Made by a program: the position numbers and the translations under genes
Shown here: piece after piece, positions 54,023 through 62,359 of the stretch
How positions within the stretch are numbered: position 1 is the stretch's first letter
How the letters are laid out: every line of letters starts with the position of its first letter
NCBI RefSeq assembly: GCF_002836055.1
Contig: NZ_PJBS01000157.1
Span: 1 to 64,000 of the forward strand
Origin: Psychroflexus sp. MES1-P1E
GTDB lineage: Bacteria; Bacteroidota; Bacteroidia; Flavobacteriales; Flavobacteriaceae
Reading direction: 5' to 3'
DNA: 64,000 bases
Notes under the pieces: model-generated
What the model was told of the DNA's origin: nothing
Seen by the model: the letters and a program-made list of their open reading frames with translations, nothing else
Database searches by the model: none

Positions 54023-55051
54023 ATGAAGAATTATTTTTATGCTATAATCATGATAGCTTTTGTTTTTGGTTGTAAATCAGAACCAAAAGAAGAGAAAGTT
54101 GAAGAACTTACCGTTTATACACATAGACATTATGAATCGGACCAGGCGCTTTTTAAACTTTTTGAAAAGCAAAATGACATTAAATTAAATGTAGTCAACG
54201 CAAGTGCAGACGAACTTATCCAAAAAATGAAATTGGAAGGGAAACAGTCTCCTGCAGATGTTCTTATTACTGTAGACGCTGGAAGATTGTACAGAGCTAA
54301 GTCCGAAGGTTTACTTCAACCTATTTCAAATTCACTTATTGACTCTATCGTCCCAGCCAACTTGAGAGATACAGATAAACAATGGGTTGGTCTTACCAAA
54401 AGAGCAAGAGTGATAGTGTATTCCAAAGACAGAGTCGATCCAAATGATTTATCAACTTACGAAGATTTGACATCTGAAAAGTGGAAAAATAAAATTCTGG
54501 TGAGAAGTTCTTCTAACATTTATAATCAATCCCTTTTAGCCTCTCTAATATCGAATCGTGGTAAAGATTTTGCGGAAAATTGGTCTACTGGTTTGGTTGA
54601 TAATATGGCTAGATCACCAAAAGGGAATGACAGAGATCAAGTGAAGGCCGTGGCTAATAACGAAGGAGACCTTGCCATAGTAAATACCTACTATATAGGA
54701 AAATTATTAAACTCTGAAGATGAGGGTGAACTAGAAGCTGGAAATAGTGTAGGTATATTTTTTCCCAACCAAGATACATCAGGAACTCATGTTAATGTAA
54801 GTGGTATTGGTGTTGCTAAGTACGCTCCTCATAAAGAAAATGCAATAAAATTTATAGAGTTCCTTCTGCAGGAAGAAGCTCAAAAAATATTCGCAGGATC
54901 AAATTATGAATACCCTATCAATGGAAATGTTGAACCAGCAAAAATTCTTAAAAACTGGGGAATTTTTAAAGAAGATACTCTTCAATTGAATGAATTAGGA
55001 GAAAATAATAAAGAAGCTGTCATTATATTTGATAAAGTAGGTTGGAAATAA
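54023..55051 (+). CDS. fbpA: Ferric iron ABC transporter, substrate-binding lipoprotein
   Basis: A periplasmic-binding-protein lipoprotein (lipobox FVFGC) of the FbpA/FutA iron family, 342 residues. The fold signature LTVYTHRHYESDQALFKLFEKQNDIKLNVV, the hinge LITVDAGRLYRAKSEGLLQP, and tyrosines that could bind iron in YNQSLL and VNTYYIGK are visible. It brings Fe3+ to the permease encoded 7 bp downstream. The order binding protein-permease-ATPase is the classical FbpABC one. The symbol is by analogy. Confidence 0.92.
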   Translation: MKNYFYAIIMIAFVFGCKSEPKEEKVEELTVYTHRHYESDQALFKLFEKQNDIKLNVVNASADELIQKMKLEGKQSPADVLITVDAGRLYRAKSEGLLQPISNSLIDSIVPANLRDTDKQWVGLTKRARVIVYSKDRVDPNDLSTYEDLTSEKWKNKILVRSSSNIYNQSLLASLISNRGKDFAENWSTGLVDNMARSPKGNDRDQVKAVANNEGDLAIVNTYYIGKLLNSEDEGELEAGNSVGIFFPNQDTSGTHVNVSGIGVAKYAPHKENAIKFIEFLLQEEAQKIFAGSNYEYPINGNVEPAKILKNWGIFKEDTLQLNELGENNKEAVIIFDKVGWK

Positions 55052-55058
55052 ATAGCCC

Positions 55059-56714
55059 TTGAAAATAACTGACAGATTTTATAAATTTAAAAGAGACCTT
55101 AATCAATGGTCTCTTTTCTTGGTTTTGATAGTTGCAGCAGTAGCTATTCCCATATTAACGGTCATCTTTAAACTTTTTGATGGACCAGGCGAAAGCTGGA
55201 CACATATTGTAGATTATGTCCTTGTAGATTATTTAATAAACTCATTTGTACTTTCCCTTTTATGCTCTGTATTCGTTATCGTTTTTGGAGTGACAACTGC
55301 TTGGTTGGTCTCTAGGTTTGAATTTCCATTTAGAAAACAATTAGAATGGTTATTGATATTACCACTTTCAATACCCGCTTATATAATGGCTTACTCTTAT
55401 GCTGGAATATTTGGTTATTCTGGACCATTGTCTTCCGCAGTTGAACTATTGGGTATTGAAAACTTCAATATTGACTTCATGAACATATATGGCTTGTCCT
55501 TTGTCTTAAGTATATCTTTATTTCCTTATGTCTACGTAAGTAGCAGAACTTTTTTCTTAGCACAAGCAACCAATTTACTTGAAGCCTCAAGAATGCTGGG
55601 AATTACTGAATTTAAATCATTTTTTAAATTAATTCTTCCCTTAGCTCGCCCTGCCATTATTGCTGGATTGGTTTTAGTATTAATGGAAGTTTTAAATGAT
55701 TATGGAGCTGCAAGCTATTATGGAGTCAGTACGTTTACCACAGGCATTTTTAGATCCTGGTTTTCTCTTGGAGAACCTGAAACAGCCATCTATTTGTCAG
55801 CTATACTTTTGGTCATCGTCTTTGGACTCATCATTTTTGAAAAATGGCAAAGACGACACATAAAGTTCACCTCGGCTAAAACCTCAAAACAACAGCACAA
55901 TTCAAGAATAAAACCCACAAAAAGAAAACAAATAGTCTTTAGCCTTATATGCCTTTTACCTGTTTTTATGGGGTTTTTTCTTCCTGTAACACAATTGCTT
56001 TTCTGGGTTTCACAAACCTTTACAAAGGTATGGAGTATAGATTTTATCGGAATAACCTTACAGAGTTTCGGTATCGCTTTCTTGACTTCTTTAATGACTG
56101 TTTTGATCGCCCTCCTCCTCTTATTCTTCTCTAAATGGAATAAAATTAGTTTTTTAAAAACCACATCAAAACTGGGCGTTATGGGGTATGCCATACCGGG
56201 AACTATTATCGCTATCGGTGTCCTAATTCCAAGTATTTATTTAGATAAATGGCTTATTGAGCAAGGAATTACGTCTAAACTAGTCTTGAATGCGACTCTT
56301 ATCGCCTTGGTATATGCTTACGTGGTAAGATTCTTAGCTGTTGCTTATCAACCTCTAGAATCCTCAAGTCTAAAAATTGATAAAAGCTTATCCGATTCCT
56401 CCAAAGTTTTGGGTAAAGGAAACTTTAGAACTTTTTTTAAAATAGAATTCCCTCTTATAAGAGCGGGTTTACTCAGTGCATTCATTTTAGTATTTATAGA
56501 TATCTTAAAAGAGCTACCTTTAACCCTTATAATGAAGCCTTACAATGTAAATACCCTAGCCGTAAAAGCTTTTGAATATGCGAGCGATGAAATGGTTAGA
56601 TCTGCTGCTCTTCCATCTCTTTTAATAATATTAACGGCTTTAATCCCCGCTATTTTTTTAAATAAATTACTTTTGAAGAATGCAAACAACTCTTACCATA
56701 AAAAACCTCACTAA
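55059..56714 (+). CDS. fbpB: Ferric iron ABC transporter, permease
   Basis: A 551-residue inner-membrane permease made of two fused transport domains, about 12 helices. Each half has the EAA loop for the ATPase: EASRMLGITEFKSFFKLILPLARPAI in the first and SSKVLGKGNFRTFFKIEFPLIRAGL in the second. The start is TTG55059: an in-frame TAG lies at 55053 and no ATG occurs near the N-terminus. It starts 7 bp after fbpA and its end overlaps the ATPase gene by 35 bp. Confidence 0.93.
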   Translation: MKITDRFYKFKRDLNQWSLFLVLIVAAVAIPILTVIFKLFDGPGESWTHIVDYVLVDYLINSFVLSLLCSVFVIVFGVTTAWLVSRFEFPFRKQLEWLLILPLSIPAYIMAYSYAGIFGYSGPLSSAVELLGIENFNIDFMNIYGLSFVLSISLFPYVYVSSRTFFLAQATNLLEASRMLGITEFKSFFKLILPLARPAIIAGLVLVLMEVLNDYGAASYYGVSTFTTGIFRSWFSLGEPETAIYLSAILLVIVFGLIIFEKWQRRHIKFTSAKTSKQQHNSRIKPTKRKQIVFSLICLLPVFMGFFLPVTQLLFWVSQTFTKVWSIDFIGITLQSFGIAFLTSLMTVLIALLLLFFSKWNKISFLKTTSKLGVMGYAIPGTIIAIGVLIPSIYLDKWLIEQGITSKLVLNATLIALVYAYVVRFLAVAYQPLESSSLKIDKSLSDSSKVLGKGNFRTFFKIEFPLIRAGLLSAFILVFIDILKELPLTLIMKPYNVNTLAVKAFEYASDEMVRSAALPSLLIILTALIPAIFLNKLLLKNANNSYHKKPH

Positions 56715-57675
56715 ATCCTTCGATCAAGGGAAGGTGAAAGCTTTGGACAATGTTAACTTTTTTGTCAACAAAGGAGATATCTGTGCAGTTGTTGGTGAAA
56801 GTGGGAGTGGAAAAACAACCTTAATTCGACTAATTGCAGGATTAGAAGAATTGGATTCTGGTGAAATTCATATTGAAAATAAACTGGTGGCCTCGATAAA
56901 GAAAAACATAGCTCCAGAGAAGAGAGATGTAGGTATGGTCTTCCAAGAATATGCTCTTTTTCCACATCTTTCAGTTCTGGAAAATGTTGTTTATGGGATT
57001 AAAACGTCTAAAGCTAAGAAAGAAACGGCTTTAGATACCTTAGAACTCGTTGGTCTGAAAGGCTATGAAAAACGCTATCCACATGAATTATCTGGAGGAC
57101 AACAACAGCGAGTAGCCCTAGCTAGGGCCCTAGCGCCGAAGCCTTCTGTTTTAATATTGGACGAGCCCTTTAGCAATCTAGATTCTATGATGAGGTACCG
57201 CTTAAGAAATGAGGTTTTTAATATTATTAAAAAAACAGGGGTCACTGCAATTTTCGTTACACATGATACTCAGGACGCGCTAGCAGTTGCTGATGAGATT
57301 TTGATTTTACAAAATGGTAAATTGGTACAAAAGGACGAGGCTTCTGAATTGTATAAAAAACCGCAATCTATCTATGTCGCCTCACTATTTGGAAATACCA
57401 TTCAGCTTAATAAGGGACTACAAATTGCTTTTAAATGTCCCTTAAAAGAAGATTGTTGCCATGCGATAAGAAATGAAAATCTTACAGTCAATAAGGACTG
57501 TGACTATGTTTCTGAAGCTGAGATTTTAAAGAGAACTTTTCTTGGCACTCATTCTCAATTGCTCCTAAAGTTAGACAATGGTGAGCATTTAACGGTAGTC
57601 ACTAATGAGTCTGTTCTGGGAAAAACCATTAAAGTTGGTTTTAATTCAAAGGACGTGTTAGCTTTCGACGAATAA
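56680..57675 (+). CDS. fbpC: Ferric iron ABC transporter, ATP-binding subunit
   Basis: The energy-giving subunit, 331 residues. Walker A GESGSGKTT, Q loop FQEYALFPH, ABC signature LSGGQQQRVALARALA, Walker B VLILDEPFSNLD and the H loop FVTHDTQDALAVAD are all present. The C-terminal regulatory domain carries four cysteines (253, 259, 260 and 274) in a short segment, an uncommon trait that might bind metal. The start codon is inside the permease gene. Transported ion is inferred from the family of all three subunits. Confidence 0.93.
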   Translation: MQTTLTIKNLTKSFDQGKVKALDNVNFFVNKGDICAVVGESGSGKTTLIRLIAGLEELDSGEIHIENKLVASIKKNIAPEKRDVGMVFQEYALFPHLSVLENVVYGIKTSKAKKETALDTLELVGLKGYEKRYPHELSGGQQQRVALARALAPKPSVLILDEPFSNLDSMMRYRLRNEVFNIIKKTGVTAIFVTHDTQDALAVADEILILQNGKLVQKDEASELYKKPQSIYVASLFGNTIQLNKGLQIAFKCPLKEDCCHAIRNENLTVNKDCDYVSEAEILKRTFLGTHSQLLLKLDNGEHLTVVTNESVLGKTIKVGFNSKDVLAFDE

Positions 57676-57681
57676 TACCAC

Positions 57682-57771
57682 CTCAAACCGCTCTGGTCTT
57701 GGACCAATTAAACTCATGTCTCCGATAAGGACATTGGAGTGTCTTCCTTTGGTGTATTCATTAATAAGTAA
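57682..57771 (-). pseudogene. Fragment of a polyprenyl-phosphate sugar transferase gene
   Basis: Read on the minus strand, this stretch encodes NVLIGDMSLIGPRPERFEVV, the unmistakable catalytic signature of bacterial sugar transferases (compare GDMSLVGPRPLLVRYL in the intact gene at 63.0 kb). Only about 30 codons are recognisable, with no domain before or after, so it is a decayed remnant. It lies between the iron importer and a MITE copy in the gap 57676-58174, at the edge of the glycan locus. Confidence 0.75.
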
Positions 57772-57805
57772 AAAAGAAACTGATTTTATCTGACATTTGG
57801 ATGTT

Positions 57806-57967
57806 ATACCAAATTAAATTTATAATGTCGTATAAATAAATTGAATTATTTTTTGACTAATTGAAGTTAAAAATAATTAGCATAGCCTTAGTTACGGTAA
57901 TTATTTTTAATAAAAAGCAGGCGAAAAAGAAATGATTTATTGCGACATTATAGGTTTAAATTGGTAT
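57806..57967 (+). repeat. MITE-like palindromic element, copy 3
   Basis: A 162-bp copy with ends beginning ATACCAAATTAAATTTATAA and closing GTTTAAATTGGTAT, and the same inner dyad as copies at 13.3 and 34.8 kb. Length equals copy 1. It lies between two decayed gene fragments. Confidence 0.85.
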
Positions 57968-58002
57968 TAGTTAGGTTTAGTCTGCTAACTTTTGGAATTA
58001 AA

Positions 58003-58122
58003 CTAGTTACCAATTACTTTTCTTACATACTCCTCTTCTATCTCTGTCTTCAGAATTCTTTGTCCTAGTGATTTTAAATGTTGCTTTGAATCTGAAATAA
58101 CGAATTTTAAAACAAAAAGCCC
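58003..58122 (-). pseudogene. Unidentified coding remnant
   Basis: On the minus strand an open frame without start codon encodes about 39 residues, including FVISDSKQHLKSLG and TEIEEEYVRKVIGN, ending at a TAG. It looks like the C-terminus of a soluble protein. I do not recognise the family. With the sugar transferase fragment and the MITE it suggests a rearranged end of the polysaccharide locus. Confidence 0.4.
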
Positions 58123-58144
58123 ACACAATATTTAAAAGTGTGGG
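58115..58144 (-). terminator. Terminator of the polysaccharide operon segment
   Basis: CCCACAC and GTGTGGG arms (58120-58126 and 58138-58144) with an 11-base loop. On the minus strand the stem is followed by CTTTTTGTTTT. It lies 30 bp after the stop of the NeuD-like gene and should end the minus-strand transcript. Confidence 0.75.
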
Positions 58145-58174
58145 GGTTGAAGTTTAAAAATTTTGAAAGAGTAT

Positions 58175-58825
58175 TTATTCTTTCTTCACAATCAATCTTT
58201 CCTTATGTCTAAATAAAACGGTGCTATCATTTTCAATAGGTTTATAAATGACCATTCCAGCTGCAACTTTATTATTATTTCCTATTTTTATTCCTGGAAT
58301 TGTACAGGCATTTGTCCCGATTAAATTCCCATTTCCAATACTTGTATTACCAGAGATCGCTACTTGTGGACTGATGAAATTGTAATCTCCCATTTTCGTA
58401 TCATGCCCTATTGTACATCTTGAATTTAGCATATTATAGGCACCTATTTCAGCTTTAGCACCAACAGAAGCGTTATGAGAGATAACAGTTGTATGATGGA
58501 TAACACACGAAGGTGATATTATAGCTGTGGGATGAATAAGTCCTCTAAATCTAGCACCCTCAGACACTAATGTTTCAATGATTTTTTTTCTATACTCTAA
58601 GTTTGCAATGCCCATTAGGTATTTGGCATCCTCTAGGACTTTGTGATCCTTAATCCCTCCCAAATAAGGTTCTGAAAATCCATAATGTTCATAAGTTGAT
58701 TTATCATCATCAATATAACCTATGACTTCAATTCGATCTGCTGGCCTTGCATTATTATTATGGTTAATATAGTCCCTTAATTCTGCGGCATGTCCACCTG
58801 AGCCTACAATGATTATTCTGTCCAT
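58175..58825 (-). CDS. NeuD/PglD-like sugar O- or N-acetyltransferase
   Basis: A 216-residue two-part enzyme: an N-terminal Rossmann-like domain starting RIIIVGSGGHAAELRDYI, then a left-handed beta-helix of hexapeptide repeats (for example ISGNTSIGNGNLIGTNACTIPGIKIGNNNKVAAGMVIYK). PglD and NeuD members transfer an acetyl group from acetyl-CoA to an amino sugar or sialic acid. It is the last gene before a terminator and lies after an SDR and array A. With ACP and KAS III upstream, another acyl group is possible, but that is inference. Confidence 0.88.
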   Translation of the reverse strand: MDRIIIVGSGGHAAELRDYINHNNNARPADRIEVIGYIDDDKSTYEHYGFSEPYLGGIKDHKVLEDAKYLMGIANLEYRKKIIETLVSEGARFRGLIHPTAIISPSCVIHHTTVISHNASVGAKAEIGAYNMLNSRCTIGHDTKMGDYNFISPQVAISGNTSIGNGNLIGTNACTIPGIKIGNNNKVAAGMVIYKPIENDSTVLFRHKERLIVKKE

Positions 58826-58859
58826 ATTTTTATGTTTTTGAGATTAATTTTTATTTTAT

Positions 58860-59375
58860 AAGTTAGCAACGGGTAATTAGTTTAGGGTGAGCAAGCTCAC
58901 TGGTTTAGTTGAGGACTACGTCTTCTGTTTAGAGCGAACGAGTTCGCTAGTTTACTTGTGCCTTTTAGTATTTAAATACTAGCCTATGGCTAAATTCATA
59001 AACCAACAAAGTAAACTGTGCCTAAACAAGTAGCGCAAGCTACCTACTAAACTCCTAAACCAACAACGAAGATATGTTTAAATAAACAGCGCCAATTGCT
59101 GACTAAACATTTTGCGATAGCGACGAGTAAGCGGTTTAGAAGTTGAATCGCCAACAAGTTGACAGTTTAGTTGAAGACTACGTTTTCTGTTTTGAGCGAA
59201 CGAGTTCGCTAGTTCAGGAGTTGATTTTGGGTGAACGAGGTCTCTAAAACGCAAGCAACCTACTAAACTGCTAAACCAACAACGAAGTTGTGCCTGAACA
59301 AGTAGCGTAAACTACTCACTAAACATTTTACGATAGCAAAACGCTAAACAAACAGCGTAGCTGTTGACTAAACTA
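58860..59375. repeat. Hairpin-mosaic array A
   Basis: The whole gap between the SDR and acetyltransferase genes is filled with short, closely spaced palindromes: GTGAGC-AA-GCTCAC, GAGGAC-TAC-GTCTTC, GCGAAC-GA-GTTCGC and, further right, GTAGC-GCAA-GCTAC. They are linked by GTTTAG in the left half and by its complement CTAAAC in the right half. A core with TAGCC-TAT-GGCTA lies at about 58979-58991. From about 59130 a second, more degenerate array seems to follow. The minus-strand edge begins exactly at the SDR stop codon (TAG-TTTAGT). No gene is present. Confidence 0.75.
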
Positions 59376-60128
59376 CTGCGCAGTATAACCACCATCCAGC
59401 ACAATTTCAGTTCCAGTCACCCATCTTGATGCATCAGAAAGTAAATAGGCACAGGCATTAGCTACATCTTCTGGCTCTCCAAAGCCTAGCGGATATTTAC
59501 TTAAGGTTGATTTTAATAATTCTTCATTCTTTTTATAGGTTGCAGAGGCCGTCATCGGCGTATTTACGATTCCTGGCGCAACAGAGTTGACTCTAATTCC
59601 TTTTGTTGCCAATTCAATTGCCATAGATTTTACCCCGGCAGAGACTGCCCCTTTACTAATAGCATAAAGTGTTTTTGCTTTTTCGCCATGTGTTGCCATA
59701 ATAGAACTTATAAAAACTATACTCCCCCCTGTTTTATTCATCTTTTTAAGCATCAATTTGCTTAAGTAAAACGCCGCATGAACATTGATTTTCAAAAGAC
59801 CATCAAGTTTTTCTGGTTTAAACAATTTAAATGGGAAAGTAGACGTAACACCAGCAGCATTGACTAAACCATGAATTGCCCCTGAACTTTCTAAAAAAGG
59901 TTTTAATATCTGTTCTAATACTTCAAAATCTGACAAGTCAACGACTAAACACTTATGGGCCCCCAAAGATAATTTGGATTTAACCTCTTCTAAACGTACC
60001 TCATTACGACCCAATAAAAGCAAAGTTGCGCCTAATTGATCACAAACAATCGCCGTTGCTTCACCAATTCCAGATGAAGCACCGCTGATTAAAATTGTTC
60101 GTCCTTTAAGTGTAAATGGGGTATTCAT
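59373..60128 (-). CDS. Short-chain dehydrogenase (FabG-like) in the glycan locus
   Basis: A 251-residue SDR. Cofactor site ILISGASSGIGEATAIV, NNAG-equivalent GLVNAAGVTS, catalytic Ser in VFISSIMATHGEK and Tyr-x3-Lys in LYAISKGAVSAG, end GTEIVLDGGYTAQ. Overlap with the KAS III gene (4 bp) suggests that it reduces a 3-ketoacyl chain on the ACP encoded upstream. Its stop codon TAG is the first base triplet of array A. The product is probably part of an acyl-building unit for surface glycan modification. Confidence 0.9.
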   Translation of the reverse strand: MNTPFTLKGRTILISGASSGIGEATAIVCDQLGATLLLLGRNEVRLEEVKSKLSLGAHKCLVVDLSDFEVLEQILKPFLESSGAIHGLVNAAGVTSTFPFKLFKPEKLDGLLKINVHAAFYLSKLMLKKMNKTGGSIVFISSIMATHGEKAKTLYAISKGAVSAGVKSMAIELATKGIRVNSVAPGIVNTPMTASATYKKNEELLKSTLSKYPLGFGEPEDVANACAYLLSDASRWVTGTEIVLDGGYTAQ

Positions 60129-61186
60129 TCAACTTCTATGATCTCTGAAATTTTTATATTACTTACAGGCAAACATGCTGATGCCCATGACATTCCTACA
60201 CCAAATCCACATAAAAATAGTTGTTTTTCACCTTCCAACTTATGTCTAAGTTGATCGACAATAGTAATGGGTATAGACACAGAAGAGGTGTTACCATATT
60301 TAGCTATTGTTGAAGGAACCTTTATTAAATCTAATTTTAATTTCTTAGCTAAGTAGTCATTCATGAACTTATTGGCTTGATGAAAGATTAAATAATCAAA
60401 ATCATCTATGCTTTTGCCTGCAAACTTTAAAGTCTCTTTAATGTTCTTGGGGATTTCTCTCAGCACAAAATTAAACACATCTGCACCATTCATATATCCA
60501 TGCTCATCTGTCCGGATATTACCATGTTCATCAACTACTTTTTCCTTAATTGTTTCAGCCGAACTTGGATTTCTGTAGCCACCAGCATCTATTTTTATCA
60601 GATCTGATTTTGAACCGTCAGAATTCAATGAAAAATAACTTTTTCCAATTCCTGCCTGTTTTTCAATAATGGCGGCCACTGCAGCATCTCCAAAAATGAA
60701 ACCAGTTTTTCTGTCTTTAGGATGATAAACCTTGGAACGGGTTTCGCCATCCAATAAAAGCACTTTTCTTACGCCTGGCATTTGAGCATAAGCATAAGCT
60801 GTAGATAGACCGTATATAAAACCTGAGCAACCTAAACTAATGTCAAATGCCGCTGTAGATTTTGGTAAACCCAACCGATGTTGCAAATTTATAGAGGTTG
60901 CAGGCATTCTGTAATCAGGGGTTTGAGAAACAAATAAAAGTATATCAATTTCAGATTTTTCTATTTTCAAATCATCCATTAATTTTTTTGCAGCTGCAAA
61001 GCAAAGGTCTGAAGATGTCATGCCCTCTGGTACAAAGCGCCTCTCTTCTACTCCTGTTTTGTCAACAATCTCACCAACAGTATCTTTATCGAAATGGGCT
61101 GTATAGTTTCTATTCACTATAGTGTGCTTTGGCACAGCCCCGGACATCCCTAGTATGGATACATCCTTAAATTGTAAATTAGCCAT
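60125..61186 (-). CDS. 3-oxoacyl-ACP synthase III-like (KAS III)
   Basis: A thiolase-fold condensing enzyme of 353 residues. The nucleophile Cys120 is in FDISLGCSGFIYGLS; the His of the triad is in LIFHQANKFMND and the Asn in AKYGNTSSVSIPI. KAS III enzymes condense an acyl-CoA with malonyl-ACP. It overlaps the ACP gene by 8 bp and the SDR gene by 4 bp, so the three are strictly coupled. This trio duplicates functions of general fatty acid synthesis, so a dedicated role is likely. Confidence 0.93.
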   Translation of the reverse strand: MANLQFKDVSILGMSGAVPKHTIVNRNYTAHFDKDTVGEIVDKTGVEERRFVPEGMTSSDLCFAAAKKLMDDLKIEKSEIDILLFVSQTPDYRMPATSINLQHRLGLPKSTAAFDISLGCSGFIYGLSTAYAYAQMPGVRKVLLLDGETRSKVYHPKDRKTGFIFGDAAVAAIIEKQAGIGKSYFSLNSDGSKSDLIKIDAGGYRNPSSAETIKEKVVDEHGNIRTDEHGYMNGADVFNFVLREIPKNIKETLKFAGKSIDDFDYLIFHQANKFMNDYLAKKLKLDLIKVPSTIAKYGNTSSVSIPITIVDQLRHKLEGEKQLFLCGFGVGMSWASACLPVSNIKISEIIEVE

Positions 61187-61415
61187 CAGCTTGAACTTTG
61201 GTTTGAACTTTATCGTATAAATCTTGAACTGTAGTCATGTTCTCAAATTCGTCATCACTAATTTCTATTTCAAAATGTTCGTCGAGTAATGCAATAAGAG
61301 ACAATCTAGACATAGAGTCCCAAGTGTCAAAATCTGACATAACATCATTCATTTCAACATTGTCTTCTTCAATTTCTAAGGCTTCTTTAAATGCATCTAG
61401 GAATTTTTCTTTCAT
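61179..61415 (-). CDS. Acyl carrier protein (locus-specific)
   Basis: A 78-residue acidic four-helix protein with the phosphopantetheine site DSM (Ser34) in DTWDSMSRLSLIALLDEHFEIEI. It is more divergent than the housekeeping AcpP of fatty acid synthesis, which usually has DSLDTVEL here. It would carry the growing acyl group for the KAS III and SDR encoded just downstream. The start lies about 65 bp from the end of array B; no promoter box was found between them. Confidence 0.92.
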   Translation of the reverse strand: MKEKFLDAFKEALEIEEDNVEMNDVMSDFDTWDSMSRLSLIALLDEHFEIEISDDEFENMTTVQDLYDKVQTKVQADG

Positions 61416-61479
61416 AATCTAAGATTTGTAATGGTAAATTTAATGGTTTTTTTGGAGTTGAATACTTTGTGGTTTATTT

Positions 61480-61994
61480 AGTTGCAAATTCGTGTTTGCT
61501 GGTTTAGTTTGGGCAGCAAGCTGCCTGTTTAGTTGAGGACTACGTCCTCTGTTTAGACGCGAACGAGTTCGCTAGTTTAGTTTGGGCAGCAAGCTGCCTG
61601 TTTAGTTGAGGACTACGTCCTCTGTTTAGACGCGAACGAGTTCGCTAGTTTAGTTTGGGCAGCAAGCTGCCTGTTTAGTTGAGGACTGCGTCCTCTGTTT
61701 AGAGCGAACGAGTTTGCTAGTTTAATTGTGCATTTTATTATTCAAATACTAGCCTATGGCTAAATTCATGAACCAAAAAAGTAAGCTGTGTCCAAACAAG
61801 TAGTTTAAGCGACACACTAAACTCCTGAACCAACAGCGAAACTGCGTCTAAACAAGTAGTGCAAGCGACACACTAAACTCCTGAACCAAAAGAGTAAATT
61901 GTGTGCAAATAAGTAGCGCAAGCGACACACTAAACTCCTAAATCAAAAGCGTAAGCTGTGTTTAAACAATTTGCAACAGCAAACCACTAAACTA
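61480..61994. repeat. Hairpin-mosaic array B with three 73-bp tandem units
   Basis: This fills the gap between the four-helix-bundle gene and the ACP gene. The left half has three tandem 73-bp units (period measured at 61511, 61584, 61657); each unit has three hairpins: GGCAGC-AA-GCTGCC, GAGGAC-TAC-GTCCTC and GCGAAC-GA-GTTCGC. The core (about 61745-61775) again has TAGCC-TAT-GGCTA. The right half has about four units of 56-57 bp ending CTAAACTCCT. The minus-strand edge starts at the stop codon of the four-helix gene (TAG-TTTAGTGG). No protein-coding content is supported. Confidence 0.85.
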
Positions 61995-62351
61995 TATCCT
62001 TAAACTTTTGGTTAAGGCGTCCAACATGGCTAATATTTCATCGATTCTTACTCTGCTTTCTTGGAGGTCTTTGTTTTTGATGTAACATAATTCTTCCGCT
62101 ATTAAAAGTTGGTTCAACACTTCAATCATTGAACTGTAAGATATGATATAGAAACGTCTTTGGTCTTTTGGTGTTTTCCTCGAAGATCCTTCTGCAATAT
62201 TTGAACTCACTGAAACACTTGCTCTTCTTAATTGTGAGACCAAACCATACTTTTCTTCTCTAGGGAAAGTTTCAGTCAATTTGTAGAGGTGAATTACCCA
62301 TTGTTTAGATTTTTGCCACACTTTGAGCTTTTCGAAACTGTAGGTTTTCAT
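61992..62351 (-). CDS. Four-helix-bundle protein (S23 / Avd-like family)
   Basis: A 119-residue all-helical protein: FEKLKVWQKSKQWVIHLYKLTETFPREEKYGLVSQLRRASVSVSSNIAEGSSRKTPKDQRRFY is the family signature of the 23S rRNA intervening-sequence protein group (S23), which also contains Avd of diversity-generating retroelements. Members form pentamers with basic surfaces that bind structured nucleic acids. Array C ends 9 bp before its start codon and array B starts at its stop codon, so it is bracketed by hairpin arrays on both sides. No role in sugar synthesis is expected from the fold. Confidence 0.92.
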   Translation of the reverse strand: MKTYSFEKLKVWQKSKQWVIHLYKLTETFPREEKYGLVSQLRRASVSVSSNIAEGSSRKTPKDQRRFYIISYSSMIEVLNQLLIAEELCYIKNKDLQESRVRIDEILAMLDALTKSLRI

Positions 62352-62359
62352 TTATGTTG

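Noticed and set aside
61992-62351. Diversity-generating retroelement (Avd protein)
   Set aside because: The fold family fits, but no reverse transcriptase, template repeat or variable repeat is seen in the window.
61992-62351. 23S rRNA intervening sequence
   Set aside because: No rRNA sequence flanks the gene; neighbours are glycan genes.
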